A stretch of 64,000 nt of DNA from Rhyacichthys aspro (Eukaryota > Chordata > Actinopteri > Gobiiformes > Rhyacichthyidae). Position 1 is the stretch's first letter, and every line of letters starts with the position of its first letter. The stretch lies in the NCBI GenBank assembly GCA_036850595.1, contig CM072152.1, forward strand, positions 12,109,640-12,173,639, in the 5' to 3' direction. The position numbers and the translations under genes are program-made. Below, in pieces: positions 23,331 through 34,523 of the stretch. The notes beneath the pieces are model-generated. The model had not been told where the DNA came from. It was given only the letters and a program-made list of their open reading frames with translations, and did no database searches.

Positions 23331-26300
23331 ATGTCTAAGGACGAGCAGGACTACCCCGAAGCGGTCCTGGTGACTGAGGCCGGTCCGCAATGGCTCCGCG
23401 CCGAAGTTGAGCGTCTTTCTCGAGAGCTCCGTGAAACGACCCACGAAAAGATCCAGGCTGCAGAGTATGGGCTAGCGGTGCTAGAGGAGAAGCAGCTGCT
23501 CCAGCAGAGGTTTGAGGAGCTGGAGACAGAATACGAGGCTGTCCGGCAGGAACTGGACCAGCTCAAGGAGGTAACTTCAACAATAGTCCCAGCTCTGAAT
23601 GTAAATATTGAGGTCTGCACAAAGGTCTGTACTTATTGATTTAGTCACAACTGATTTAGTAATAACTGAATTTGGGCTGCTGTTATTATTATTTTCTTGC
23701 ATTTTTCTTTATTTACATGATAAAACATTTTTACTTAAATTACTATTGTCATTAGTGCTTATCCTGATGTGTTGTATATGCATAAAAGGAATAAACTGAT
23801 TATGATTCATTGAAATGATTTGGTCTGGCCCTTCAAATGTTGTGAGCCTTTAGTCGAAATGAACCCACTGTTTGAAAAATCTGCATAGCCTTTGGTCTCT
23901 TGCCTGTACATGCTCCTGGTATGTGAGACCGAGGCCTTCAAGTCATATATTTTGCTGTTGCCTTAGCATGTCAGATTTCCTCATTTGTGTGAATCTGTAT
24001 GAGACACACTTAAATAACTATAATGTCATCAATATGAAAGTGAGCTGGAGTAAAGACGAAAAGAAAAAACTTGTTGAGGGGAGTTTTGAGCAGAGTAACA
24101 TCCCTCTGTGGTATTTTTACAGCTCTCAGTCATGGTTTCCATTTATACTCCAGTGCAAGCAACCTCAATCCACTACAGACTAGAGGAAGACTATAATTAC
24201 TAGACAAAATAAGTAACAAACTAAAAGGCTATTATTGTACCTTGTTGAATTAAATTAGCAATCCATTTAGATTATCTCATAAGAAGACCATCTATTAACA
24301 CAGCTCAGAGTATATCGGTCACAAATTGACTCATTGTAGTCAGGAGTCATTGTCTGAGTAAGTCATGAGTGTTGCTTCCCGTTTTAATGCATTTTGATGC
24401 TGGGTGGCCGTAATACTGCCAGGTCATTCCATGTAAAATCATCAGAAATCCTTGTATCTTGTTTGTCATCACATAGAAAGAACTATGCAACAAATGGCAA
24501 ATATCTAAGAACGTGCACTATTTTTTGAGCTTAAGCTTATTTAGCTTAGTTTTCCTGAGGATTGTTCATATTTTCTGCCTTCATTCAGAACCTTATGTTT
24601 TTTTCTAGTTTTGTGATGTGACAGATGTGGATATCTTTTTGTCATAAATGCGTAGTTGCTAATGAAGTACTAACATAATTGAAAAAGACCTTTTGTGGTT
24701 TATTGTAAAGATATAGTGGCCTAAAGGATTAAATCACTTTTTCATTTTGATTTTTGGCCATGACCTGGAAAATGTGCAGCTGTAGGCCACATGTTTTTGT
24801 TTTTCAGGATAGACTTATGTCAGAAAGCTCAAAACCTGAAAAGTTTCACGGTATGACCCTGTTGCCATCAGAAAACAGTTGTTTGTCATGTATCAGTAGT
24901 CAGTGCATGTTGGCTTGGTAGCTACTACAGGCAAATGAATGAGGGAATAGGTGCATTAGTGTGTTAAAACAATATGTTCCCACTAAGCCACTAATAAATA
25001 ATTTGTGCCTAGGGAGAGCTGTAAATGCCATCAAGAAGTCTATGTCTTTGTATTTGTAGTATACAGTATGTGTGTATAACATGGGATTGCTCATGTAAGG
25101 ATTTGATGTTTCTGTTTGTTTAGGCTTTTGGTCAAGCTTACTCGACTCACAGGAAGGTGGCAGCAGATGGAGAAAGCAGAGAAGAGTCGCTGATCCTGGA
25201 GTCTGCAAGTAAAGAGGCTCTCTACCAGCAGAAGGTCCTAGAGTTACAGAATGAACTCAGACAGACAAAAGCCTCCCTCACAAATGCACTCGCTGAAAAT
25301 GACCGTCTGTCATCTATTGCCCTGGAGTTGAGAGAGGTAATAAAACTTTAATGTGGATTTTTTGATTATAAGTTTACAGATGCTAATGTTATGGACATCC
25401 TCAAAGTATTAAAATAAATAATAACATAAGTGATAGCTGCTGAATAAAGTTACCTTCTTGCCACTTTGAGTAAAACAAGCAAAAGAAAAAGGCATGCAAT
25501 GTCAGGTTGCTTTTACATAAATACAGTTTATGAATGCTGTGTTGATGGGGTTAGTTCCTACAGAGCTGTCTCTAGAGAAATAAGTCTATGTGCATGTGTC
25601 TAGTTTTATCTGAATTGATGTGTACGTTTGTTTTAGGAAAAAATAATAAAAAATATTTGTTATGCTTTCCTTTTCCTTTAAGGTTTTTATGAGTCTTGTT
25701 TTTGTTTTTGTAGAATTCAGATCTTGCAGAGCTGCAGCGCAGTCAACTGCGTGATGATATTAGAGAGTATAAGGTGCGAGAAACTCGACTGTTGCAAGAT
25801 TACAGTGAGTTGGAGGAGGAGAACATATCTCTGCAGAAACAAGTGTCTGTCCTGAAACAGAACCAGGTAAGACAAAATGTAATAGACATATATTAGAACA
25901 CTAGTATACATTATATGCGCTATAATAAACTGTAACACACACAGTTGTCTTTGTAGTAGTGTAATTTGTAGTTTGTGTATTTTGCAATTACAACATAGAG
26001 AAGTAGTTAATATTTCGATCTTGATCTGCACAGGTTGAATTTGAAGGGCTAAAGCATGAGATCCGTCGTCTGGAGGAGGACTCCCAGTGCCAACACAGTC
26101 AAACGGAGGAAGCTATTCGTTTGAGAGAGATTGCTGAGCGACAGCTGGCTGAGGCCTTAGAGACTATTAAAACTGAACGTGAGCAGAAGGCCAGTCTTCG
26201 CAAGGAGCTGTCACATTATATGACCATTGGAGGCTCTGTCTACAACAGCTCATTTAATATATCTATTGATAACCTAAAGCTACACGATGATCCTTCAGTG

Positions 26301-28988
26301 GTCACAGAGCCTGATAATGATGATCTTATTCGTGGTTTTGAAAACGGATTGGTCAAAACAGGTGAAGGTGATGACGACAACAAAAGAGGAGATGCCTTTA
26401 AGCCTGCCCCAAGCCTTGTGGATGACTTGCTGAGTGAACTCAACATATCTGAGATTCAGAAGCTTAAACAGCAGCTTGTACAGGTATCATGTTCCTATTT
26501 TTCTTTAATTGCACTTTTCATAACGAACTTAATAGTGATTACAATTGGTATCACTCTTACCATCACCTGAATACCAACTAAAGGCATACTCACTTTAGGG
26601 GCCAGTTGATTTGTGCTGTGCTGAGGTTCAAGTGCCTTCCTTATTGAGCCACTCTCATATTGCCACAAGCAGACTGGACGAAAGCAGTCGCCTCTTATAG
26701 CTTACTTGGCTTTATGTCATTATAAAGTACTCTTTTGCACATTAAGAAGCGAGGTATCTGACTGAACAATGACCACAACAGCTCGAGACAGAACAAATAC
26801 TCAAGTGTCTACAAATGATTTCATTGTCTCCATTTATAAATCAAATATTATTTAAAGTCGAATATTAACGATGCAAAATTTGCACCTTCGACAAAAAATT
26901 GTCCTAAGCACAATTGGGAACACTCACATTGTCCAGTGTGCCTTGGTTTAAGATGTGAAATGTGCTTTTGTGTAACAAGAGTTGCCAGTGTTAGTTCACC
27001 CAAAAATAATCACTGTCTTGTTTTATTCTTTTGTTTTGTAAGGTTGAGAGAGAGAAGGTTGCCCTGATCAACTCTCTACAGGAGAGCCAGAAACAGCTGG
27101 AACAGGCTTATGGCACTGTGTCTGAGCAAAAAGAAACTGTCAATAGGCTAACTGAGAATCTCAGTGCAATGAGAAAACTTCAGGCCAGTAAAGAGCGACA
27201 GTCTGCTCTTGACAGTGAAAAAGACAGAGACAGCCACGACGACGGCGAGTACTATGAGCTGGACATCAATGGGCCTGAGATCCTGCAGTGTAAATACACC
27301 GTAGCTATGTCTGAAGCTGGTGAGTTGAGACAGGAGTTGAAGACAATTAAGGCAGAATATGAGCAATGTCGAACACAGTATGAGGAGGAGCAAGGACGGC
27401 TAGAAAGGACAGTCCAAGAGTTGAGGTCAAGTTTGGCATCCTTGGAGAAGATAAGTCAAGCTGACAAAGCCCAAGTTGCCCGCCTGGAGAAGGAGCTGCG
27501 TCTTGCCAGCGAGGCTGCAGGAGAATCTCTTGGGAGCCTTAACATTGCCCAGGATGAGCTTATTGCATTTAGTGAAGAACTTGCAAACCTCTACAACCAT
27601 GTGTGTATGTGCAACAATGAAACCCCCAATCGTGTCATGCTTGACTACTACAAAGAGGGCAAGGCCAAAGTAAGAAAGGGTCAAGAAGGAAAAGAACTTC
27701 AGTCTTCAGTGCTTATTACTAATGGACTAATCACTGAGACTGAGTCTGACACCAGCACTACTTCTGCTCCAGCCTCAGAACATCGACCTGAGCCTATGAA
27801 CATTTATAACCTTGTTGCTATCATTAGAGACCAGATCCGCCATCTACAACAAGCTGTGGACCGTACCACAGAGTTGTCCCGCCAGCGACTGGCAAATCTG
27901 GAGCTGAGTTCAGTGGCAGACAAGGACAAAGAAGCTTGCATGGAAGAAATCCTCAAACTAAAATCTCTGCTTAGCACCAAAAGAGAACAGATTGCCACTC
28001 TTAGAGCTGTCTTAAAGGCTAACAAACAGGTATGTGTAAAAAATTGGCTGGATTTGTTTTTTCTTTAAAAAAAGGATGTTATTTCCAGTACTTTAAATTG
28101 ACATAATGTAGTAATTATCTTTCTTTTTAGACAGCTGAGGTTGCTCTGGCCAACCTGAAGAGTAAGTATGACAGTGAAAAGGCTATGGTGACAGAAACAA
28201 TGATGAAGCTTCGCAATGAACTCAAGGCTCTAAAAGAGGATGCTGCAACATTTTCTTCTCTGCGCGCCATGTTTGCTACAAGGTATGATGACCACTACTA
28301 AAATATTTCTGAAATTTAAAGTAGAAGATTAAATAATGTTATGGCCGTGTTATTGCATGAAGATTAAAAAACTACATCAATGTAAGCTTGAAAATGTTAT
28401 CCAACTTTGTGCAGTATCTGTGTATGTAAAGCACAAAGCATTGTGGGAGGAGGTTAATGTAATGCTTTAGTGAGTCAACTACCAGAGATCTCATCATCCC
28501 ATCTGGAAAATGCTGTCTTGGGAATAAAGACATGTGACAGCTACAGGAATTTGAGGGAAAATTGTTCCCCCTGCTGGAGACCATGTCTGTCTCCTGTTTC
28601 TTACATCTTTTCATCTTTCACTTCGACTTTTGTCATCATTTCTTTTTTTCCTCTCTTTTTCATTTACAGGTGTGATGAATATGTGACACAGTTGGATGAC
28701 ATGCAAAGGCAACTGGCTGCTGCTGAGGATGAGAAGAAGACCCTGAATTCTCTGCTGCGTATGGCCATCCAGCAGAAATTGGCCTTAACACAGCGACTGG
28801 AAGATTTAGAGTTTGACCACGAACAGGCACGCCGTAACAGTGCCACTGTGGCAGGAGGCAAGGGCAAAAAGGGAAAGGGACCCAGCCATCATGTAAGTCA
28901 GAAGCCATTACTGAGCCACCTTTAAAAAAATAATATTCTGCATATGCCCTTTGTCAAAACCTGATCTTTACCTTCTAACTTACAGTGA
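23331..28988 (+). CDS. bicd2: BICD cargo adaptor 2, 8 coding exons, 806 aa
   Basis: Coiled-coil adaptor that links cytoplasmic dynein-dynactin to cargo such as RAB6 vesicles and the nuclear envelope. Exons: 23331-23570, 25124-25336, 25714-25866, 26034-26483, 27043-28029, 28131-28282, 28670-28892, 28986-28988. The sum is 2421 nt. The ATG at 23331 gives MSKDEQDY, aligned with the start of mammalian BICD2. The CC1 box AAEYG is at residues 43-47, where it contacts dynein light intermediate chain. LLQDYSELEEENISLQKQVS, SELNISEIQKLKQQL and NNETPNRVMLDYY are strongly conserved. The C-terminal cargo-binding coiled coil (TAEVALANLKSK through LEDLEFDHEQ) spans roughly residues 682-785. BICD2 rather than BICD1 is chosen from the card19-ninj1-wnk2 neighbourhood and length. 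The last exon begins with the stop codon TGA; reading through the exon 7 donor instead adds 11 residues. Confidence 0.95.
23571..25123 (+). other. bicd2: bicd2 intron 1, nothing coding seen
   Basis: AT-rich intron of about 1.55 kb between the first two coding exons. No exon, RNA gene or clear repeat was recognised on either strand. Confidence 0.7.
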
Positions 28989-30557
28989 GTCCTGCAAGCT
29001 GAGTTTAGACGGAGAGTGAGCAACAATGGCCAGTCTCCGGAGCACCTGGTCCTTTTTCTTTTTTTACCTAACAGTATTTGCCAAGTCACTTTTTCAAGTG
29101 CCAAAACAAATGTTCGTCTGCTTAATGGCTAAAATTCTTTTGCATTGTTTGGTCTCTGCAGCCTTTTAGTCCTTTAACACTTATCACTATGGCACATTTT
29201 GAGGAAGACGGATTATTTCTCATTGCCTGATGTAACTGAGCACTTTCTCTTTTACCTTTTCCTTCTAACTAATGCCAATTTTTAGTATTACACAATGTTT
29301 TACTGTGCGTATCTGTTTCTGTCTGTGTATAACAGATATATTATGACATATCTGGAGATTATAACATTATATATTTATTTCCTAACTAACTAACATTTTC
29401 TGTGGAATAACTTTGGTCCAGAAATTTCACAATATTAATTCTTAAACTGAACAAAAGCAACAAATGACCTTTTCTGCCTCCGTTGTTTTCCTTAAAACCT
29501 TTTAGTGAGAAGTATCACTGCCTCTATAACAAAAGATTTTTTATGACACATTTGTGGTGAAGCGCTTGAAAAAAAAGGTATTTATAACTTTGTTTTTAAA
29601 TGTTTTTAAAAATGTTAACGTTCAGATTTATTTTGTATAATTGGGTTTTTACTTTGTAGACATGGCACAGCTGTTACATATGAAATTATACTTGCAACTT
29701 ATGACTACGGAAAACAATTATTTAAAGATTTGTATGTTAACCTCAAGAGTCAACAGTATTTATAAATGTCATGAAGGAGAGATTTAATGTTTTAGTCTTT
29801 TTTTTAAGCAAACATTTAATCAGTACTCCCACGGTGCCCTGTATTTTGTTTCAAACGTGTAACGTGCAAGACGACAAATAATTATGTTAGGCAATATGTG
29901 TAAAAGCATTTTTACAATTGTCTTGTAACATTTGAGGTCCGTGTTTTACTAAATCTGCAACTGTATTTATTTCAAAGTGCTAAGACAACAAGTTGTCCTT
30001 GTTTCACAGGAGTTTGTATTGCGTGAACATGTCTGAAACCACTCGCAAGATTCATGCCTTTGTAAGTGACGTCAGTGTTTGTATTTGTGCCTGGTGAGAA
30101 GGGGAATAAATCTAATTTTCACTAATGTTTTTCTTTTCTTTCTTTGTTAGTTTTAAATAGCGCTGTGGTTAGGTTAGGTGGTTGGATATAACAAAAATGT
30201 CACAAAAGTGACTGCAGAACGTATTAGGAATTAGACGTGAGTAAAACTGAAATTTATATTGTAGGCTATAGGCTACGACAAAAGCTTAAATCTGTCAGTC
30301 CCATATTTAAAGTAGGGTAGTAAACTCAGCGATGACGGTCAACAAACACCTACAAAATATTCGTTGTACATTACGAGCCAACACACACATGAATATGAGA
30401 TGTTATCGTTTATATCACCACAGTTAATAGATTAGTTTTGTAGCCACTTACTTCCATTTCCGGGAAGAGAGTAGTAGACGTGAGTAAGCCCCGCCCAGTC
30501 AGCGTGGTGACGTTGGAGGGAGTGTCCAAACAAAGGGCAGAAAAAGGGGACTTCACA
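28989..30557 (+). other. bicd2: bicd2 3' UTR and card19 upstream region
   Basis: From the bicd2 stop codon the sequence is AT-rich and non-coding up to an AATAAA at 30105-30110, the probable bicd2 poly(A) signal (3' UTR about 1.1 kb). From about 30440 to 30557 the sequence is more CpG-rich (ATTTCCGGGAAG, CCCCGCCC) and probably forms the card19 promoter and 5' UTR; the ETS-like TTCCGGG at 30459 fits this. Confidence 0.5.
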
Positions 30558-32067
30558 ATGGGAGGTTCGTGTCTTTCATGAAAAGTCTCGTTTTTACGCT
30601 GTTTGCGGTTGTCATTCAACTATTAATCTATTCTAATTTGTTCAGTGTAACGTAGACTACTACACTGATGTAGTCTGTGATTCAATATGTTGCTCTGCTT
30701 TGCCAAAGACGCGTTTGTGTTTTAGGAAAGTTTTCAGAGGTTTGACAGAAGATCGTCACTCGTCAGGCTCAACGACTCTCTCTTTCAGTGACACTCCTCA
30801 CTAACGCTAAAAGCCTTTTGGTGTTCACTTGATGTGATAATTACAGTATTAAGTTATACAAAGCAATCAGAAAGACTGAAAAACAAATGCTTGCATGGAC
30901 CTATAGGCTATATTTAATATAGTTTGAATGCTGCATGTGTGAAATTTCAAATAAATCAAACCTTTCTAAATGCACTCTATATTATTATCAAATAAGCTTA
31001 ACTGACTGCATTTTTCAAAGGTTTCTCTTTATCTCTGTTAATCACAACAGATAGTTTTCATGACCAGCTTCTGGAGGACAGCACCTTCCTCAAAGCTGAC
31101 CGAAGACTGGACACAGAGCTAGTGGACAAACTCATCCTGCAACTGAACCGAATCTACCCTCAGATCCTGACAGACAAGGAGGCCTCCAGAGTAACTATAC
31201 TTACTATGATCTGCATATTTCATAGAAACATGTTAAACAAATATAATCGAAATACATTTGATACTTGAAAGCAGAGATTACACAAAATTGAAATCACTTT
31301 TTTATGCAGTTCCGCAATTTGGATGTGCCCACTAGTGTTCGACTTGGCGAGCTTCTGACACACCTACAAGGAAAAGGAGAGGAAGCCTGCAAAGAGTTTT
31401 ACAGGGCTCTTCACTTACATGTAGAAGATGTATACTATAGCTTACCCACTCGACTTCGCCTCAGAGGTGAGTATCAAAACTTCATGTGTGATGAAATAAT
31501 CACTTATTTTAGATGTTTATTAAAAAAATGTGTACTGTTGTTTTATTTTTGTGTGCCTAAACAAAATGTCTTCATCAGATTCTTTAGATCCAATCAGATA
31601 CCCACAAAGCCACAAGCAGAAACATGTTCTTAATGACCAAGGTAAGCCATTAATTATAAGATAGTTGTAAATATATGACAAGTCATTGAAATAAATGCTT
31701 AGCTTTTAGGGTTTTAACTTAATGGTAACTTAATTACACACATCAATCAAATCTTCACACTAATAGTTTTTACCTTGTTCTAGGCCCTTTCTTCTTCATT
31801 GGTTGTTTCAGTATTGCATTGGGGATGGCTTTACTGTATTATTATGGAGGTAAGTAGCTGATTTCTCAAATTGAATCTTATGTTAAACTAATTAATTTGT
31901 ATATTATTATTAGTATTATTATTCTGCAATCCTCATTAGTAAGCCTTTTTCTTTTAGAAGCTAAACTAACAGGAGGCAGTCGGGCTCTTGGGATGGCAGC
32001 ACTGGGCCTGAAAAGAAAAGCTCAAGAGGTTCTTATTTGGTACACCGAAGAAACTCTTATGAAATAA
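30558..32067 (+). CDS. card19: CARD domain protein 19 (BinCARD type), 6 coding exons, 180 aa
   Basis: Small caspase-recruitment-domain protein with a C-terminal transmembrane helix; the mammalian protein binds BCL10 and is found at mitochondria. Exons: 30558-30564, 31051-31190, 31310-31466, 31579-31641, 31784-31849, 31958-32067 (543 nt in total; the human isoform has 183 aa). The first exon codes for only ATGGGAG and joins to give MGDSFHDQLLEDSTFL. The CARD covers roughly residues 3-100 (VDKLILQLNRIYPQILTDKE, RLGELLTHLQGKGEEACKEF). The helix FFFIGCFSIALGMALLYYY lies at about residues 124-143 and is followed by a basic tail. It is neighbour to ninj1 and wnk2, as on human chromosome 9q22. All donors and acceptors are GT-AG. 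Confidence 0.93.
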
Positions 32068-32710
32068 CACGGGCTAAATTACTCCAGGTTTTGACCTTAC
32101 TGTTTAAATGCAACTTACCAAAGCACAAAGTACGTTTTAAGCCTTAATGAATAATTTTGTATGCAGTTGTTTGTACTGTATTACTGTGGCAATCATTGTC
32201 AAAATTTGGAACCTTATGTGGATTATTGAGGCCTTCATAATTTAAAGGTAAAGAATTGTGTACAAGAAACATAACAGATGCAAGCTACGTAACTAATGGA
32301 CACTTAAAAAAAGGCAATCTAAATTAAGGATGGTGACAAAATATGTACATAAATTATTCATTTTACAGTTTGCAGGTGTTATGTTTTACAGTTACACTTT
32401 CTCCTTTTAATAAGTCATTTTTTCTGCATCGTTTCTAATTCAGAATTTGTAAAACTTATAAAGCATATTTTAACAGACCAGAAGCGCCCTCTTGTGGCTA
32501 AAGGAGCCACTGCAGCACCAAACACGGGCAGGTTCTCGTTATATTCAAACTTCGCCTTTGTAAACCAATTCAAAAAACAAAAACGGCACAATTTAATGAT
32601 CATACAGTCACATATAAACATTTTAATCTAGGGAAAATGTAGTATTGGTCGTTTGGACCGCAGTTTTGTGACCATAAGGTTGCACTAACGAATCATTTGC
32701 AGCCTTGTCG
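32068..32710 (+). other. card19: card19 3' region, non-coding
   Basis: AT-rich sequence after the card19 stop codon, probably its 3' UTR in part; no clear AATAAA before the U6atac gene was found. It holds a strong CTCF-like core at 32483 and ends at the U6atac distal promoter element. Confidence 0.45.
32483..32498 (-). promoter_or_regulatory. CTCF-like core motif
   Basis: The plus strand reads AGCGCCCTCTTGTGGC, a very close match to the reverse CTCF core (AGCGCCCCCTGGTGGC) with two differences. It separates card19 from the U6atac gene. Confidence 0.5.
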
Positions 32711-32732
32711 CGCAGTGCATTATGGGTGTTGT
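32694..32732 (+). promoter_or_regulatory. rnu6atac: U6atac distal sequence element (ZNF143 site plus octamer-like)
   Basis: CGCAGTGCATTATGGGTGTT at 32711-32730 is, on the minus strand, the ZNF143/Staf SBS motif (CCCATAATGCA core). ATTTGCAG at 32694-32701 matches seven of eight bases of the octamer in reverse. The pair lies about 200-240 nt upstream of the RNA start, the standard place for a distal element in snRNA genes. Confidence 0.75.
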
Positions 32733-32855
32733 TATAAAATACCACAAAAAGCAAAGGTGGTTAAGAATCTAGCAAAATTACGCAAAAGTTATATTTTGTT
32801 AGTGTATCTCTAACTTTATTTTAATCCGGACTTAATAAAACCAAATTAAAAAGCG

Positions 32856-32875
32856 CACCATCTGGAACCATGACC
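32856..32875 (+). promoter_or_regulatory. rnu6atac: Probable U6atac proximal sequence element (PSE)
   Basis: CACCATCTGGAACCATGACC sits at about -76 to -57 and begins with the CACC-type start seen in vertebrate PSEs, the SNAPc binding site. The exact borders are uncertain. Confidence 0.5.
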
Positions 32876-32900
32876 GAGGCACACCGACCTGAACTACCCG

Positions 32901-32910
32901 TTTATAAAAC
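32901..32910 (+). promoter_or_regulatory. rnu6atac: TATA box of the U6atac gene
   Basis: TTTATAAAAC lies 22-31 nt upstream of the RNA start. A TATA box together with a PSE directs RNA polymerase III in type 3 promoters. Confidence 0.75.
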
Positions 32911-32931
32911 GGTGTGATGGGCGTTATGACT

Positions 32932-33057
32932 GTGTTGTATGAAAGGAGAGAAGGTTAGCACTCCCCTTGACAAGGATGGAATTGGCCCTCGTGGCCTGCA
33001 ACACATATACGGTTAAGGCATTGCTACTTACTTCGTGGCATCTCTAACCAAGTTTTT
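32932..33057 (+). ncRNA. rnu6atac: U6atac small nuclear RNA
   Basis: Minor-spliceosome snRNA that replaces U11 at U12-type 5' splice sites and pairs with U4atac and U12. The 126-nt block starts GTGTTGTATGAAAGGAGAG and continues with AAGGTTAGCACTCCCCTTGA and CAAGGATGGAA, then a GGCC hairpin, then CATATACGGTTAAGGCATTG and CTTCGTGGCATC, ending in a T5 terminator at 33053-33057. This agrees with human U6atac along its whole length apart from scattered changes, most in the GGCC hairpin loop and the 3' stem. The AAAGGA segment can pair with the TCCTTT of U12-type donors. A complete pol III type 3 promoter (distal element, PSE, TATA) lies upstream at the right distances, so this is probably a working gene and not a retropseudogene. 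Confidence 0.95.
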
Positions 33058-34523
33058 AAATAACTCACCCCGCTTTCACCTTTAAGTAATCATAGTTTAA
33101 CCGGAAGCTTTGTGAATACTTTCGAGTATCCGTGTTTCCGCAGCAGGATACAGTCTTTATCCTGTTTGACTGCAGCTCAATCTACTATGGGGGACTTTAT
33201 ATTTTAAATAAAACCACAGTGCCTTTGACATAGTGTGTAGTTAATTTTATTGTATCAAAGTTTGACTAAAACGGAAAATGGCTCTCTGTTCACTATGATG
33301 TGTTTTATTGGTTTGTATTTGCTGTACTTACAGGCTACTAATGTCAAAAGTTTGCAACATAAACAAGTGAAAATGTTTTACTTTACTATCTCTGCTGTGT
33401 GTAAACATCTTAAATTGATATGTGCTATTGCCATCATTTGTACGCATATTTATGTTTCTACTAAAGAGATGCCACAAAGTACACAAACTATTTTTCAATT
33501 TTATTCAGAAATGTCAATAAAATACCTGATTCACAGTGTATATTCAACAACATAAAATGATATGATCTTTGGTCCTAACAAGTAACCAATATGCTTAAAT
33601 GCAATCTTAAAGCAATAAAATGTAACTTTTACATTAAATTAACAACTATTAATTATTTGGGTCACTGGAGGCTGAAGCCTATCGCAGCTGCTGTGGTTGT
33701 GAGGCAGTTAAGCGATAAAACATGAATAAATGAAGTAAAAGCACTTCATGATCTCCTGAAATGAAACCGTGAGAATAAACCATCTTTCATAAGCACAGAA
33801 AGTACACTATGTAACTCTTGAGTGGTGGGAAATGAGAGTCACTCATGAGAACACATATCTGACCAAAACCCATGATATAAACCCAGCTATCCACACATCT
33901 TTTATACATTGAGACAGAAACACAACAGTCTATGTATGTTTGCAGCAGTATAGTGGGACCAAAGGCCCAAATCCTGAAAAGTAACAGAGCTGCTTTAAGT
34001 AGCAAAACCACACACAACATACAGCTTACATACATTGCATAGCACGCTAAAAACATATAAGGTCCACTTCATTAAATAGTTGAGGTTGTTGTGTTTAAAA
34101 TGCACTATGGTCCCTTTTCCAAAATTCAATTAGATTTTTGGTTGCAACAAAATCACAGTTCAAACACTGTGGCAACATGACTGTTATTCTAAAGCTCATG
34201 ATTTGTTCATTAAAAAAGTAATTCTTTGTTCATAAGTATCATCTACTTAAAGGCAAAGTGTACTCAGTGTCCATAACTTGAGGTAACAGAATGGTAGAGG
34301 GGAAAGCCCCCCTTCTGACATACAAACACAGACTAATATGTTGTGAGAGTATTTCTTTCTCTTGTTCCTATTACTTCATCCATCAGGAACATGCATTTTC
34401 TCACCAGTCTAGGTACAGTTACAGGCGGCATGCCTAAGGTCTATTGCATGGGTATATCATATCATCTGTCCATTTGCACAAAATTTGCAGGAGCCGGTAG
34501 ACAGAAAAGTTTGAAAATGGAGC
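33058..34523. other. ninj1: Region between U6atac and ninj1 exon 3, mostly ninj1 3' UTR
   Basis: Non-coding. Minus-strand AATAAA signals (plus TTTATT at 33304-33309 and 33499-33504) may end the ninj1 transcript. A degraded repeat fragment with GGAGGCTGAAGCCTATCGCAG lies at 33666-33686 and recalls the tail of a common fish repeat. No plus-strand gene was seen. Confidence 0.45.

Noticed and set aside
22947..23444. 165-codon minus-strand ORF
   Set aside because: It overlaps the bicd2 leader and first exon on the other strand and shows no family features.
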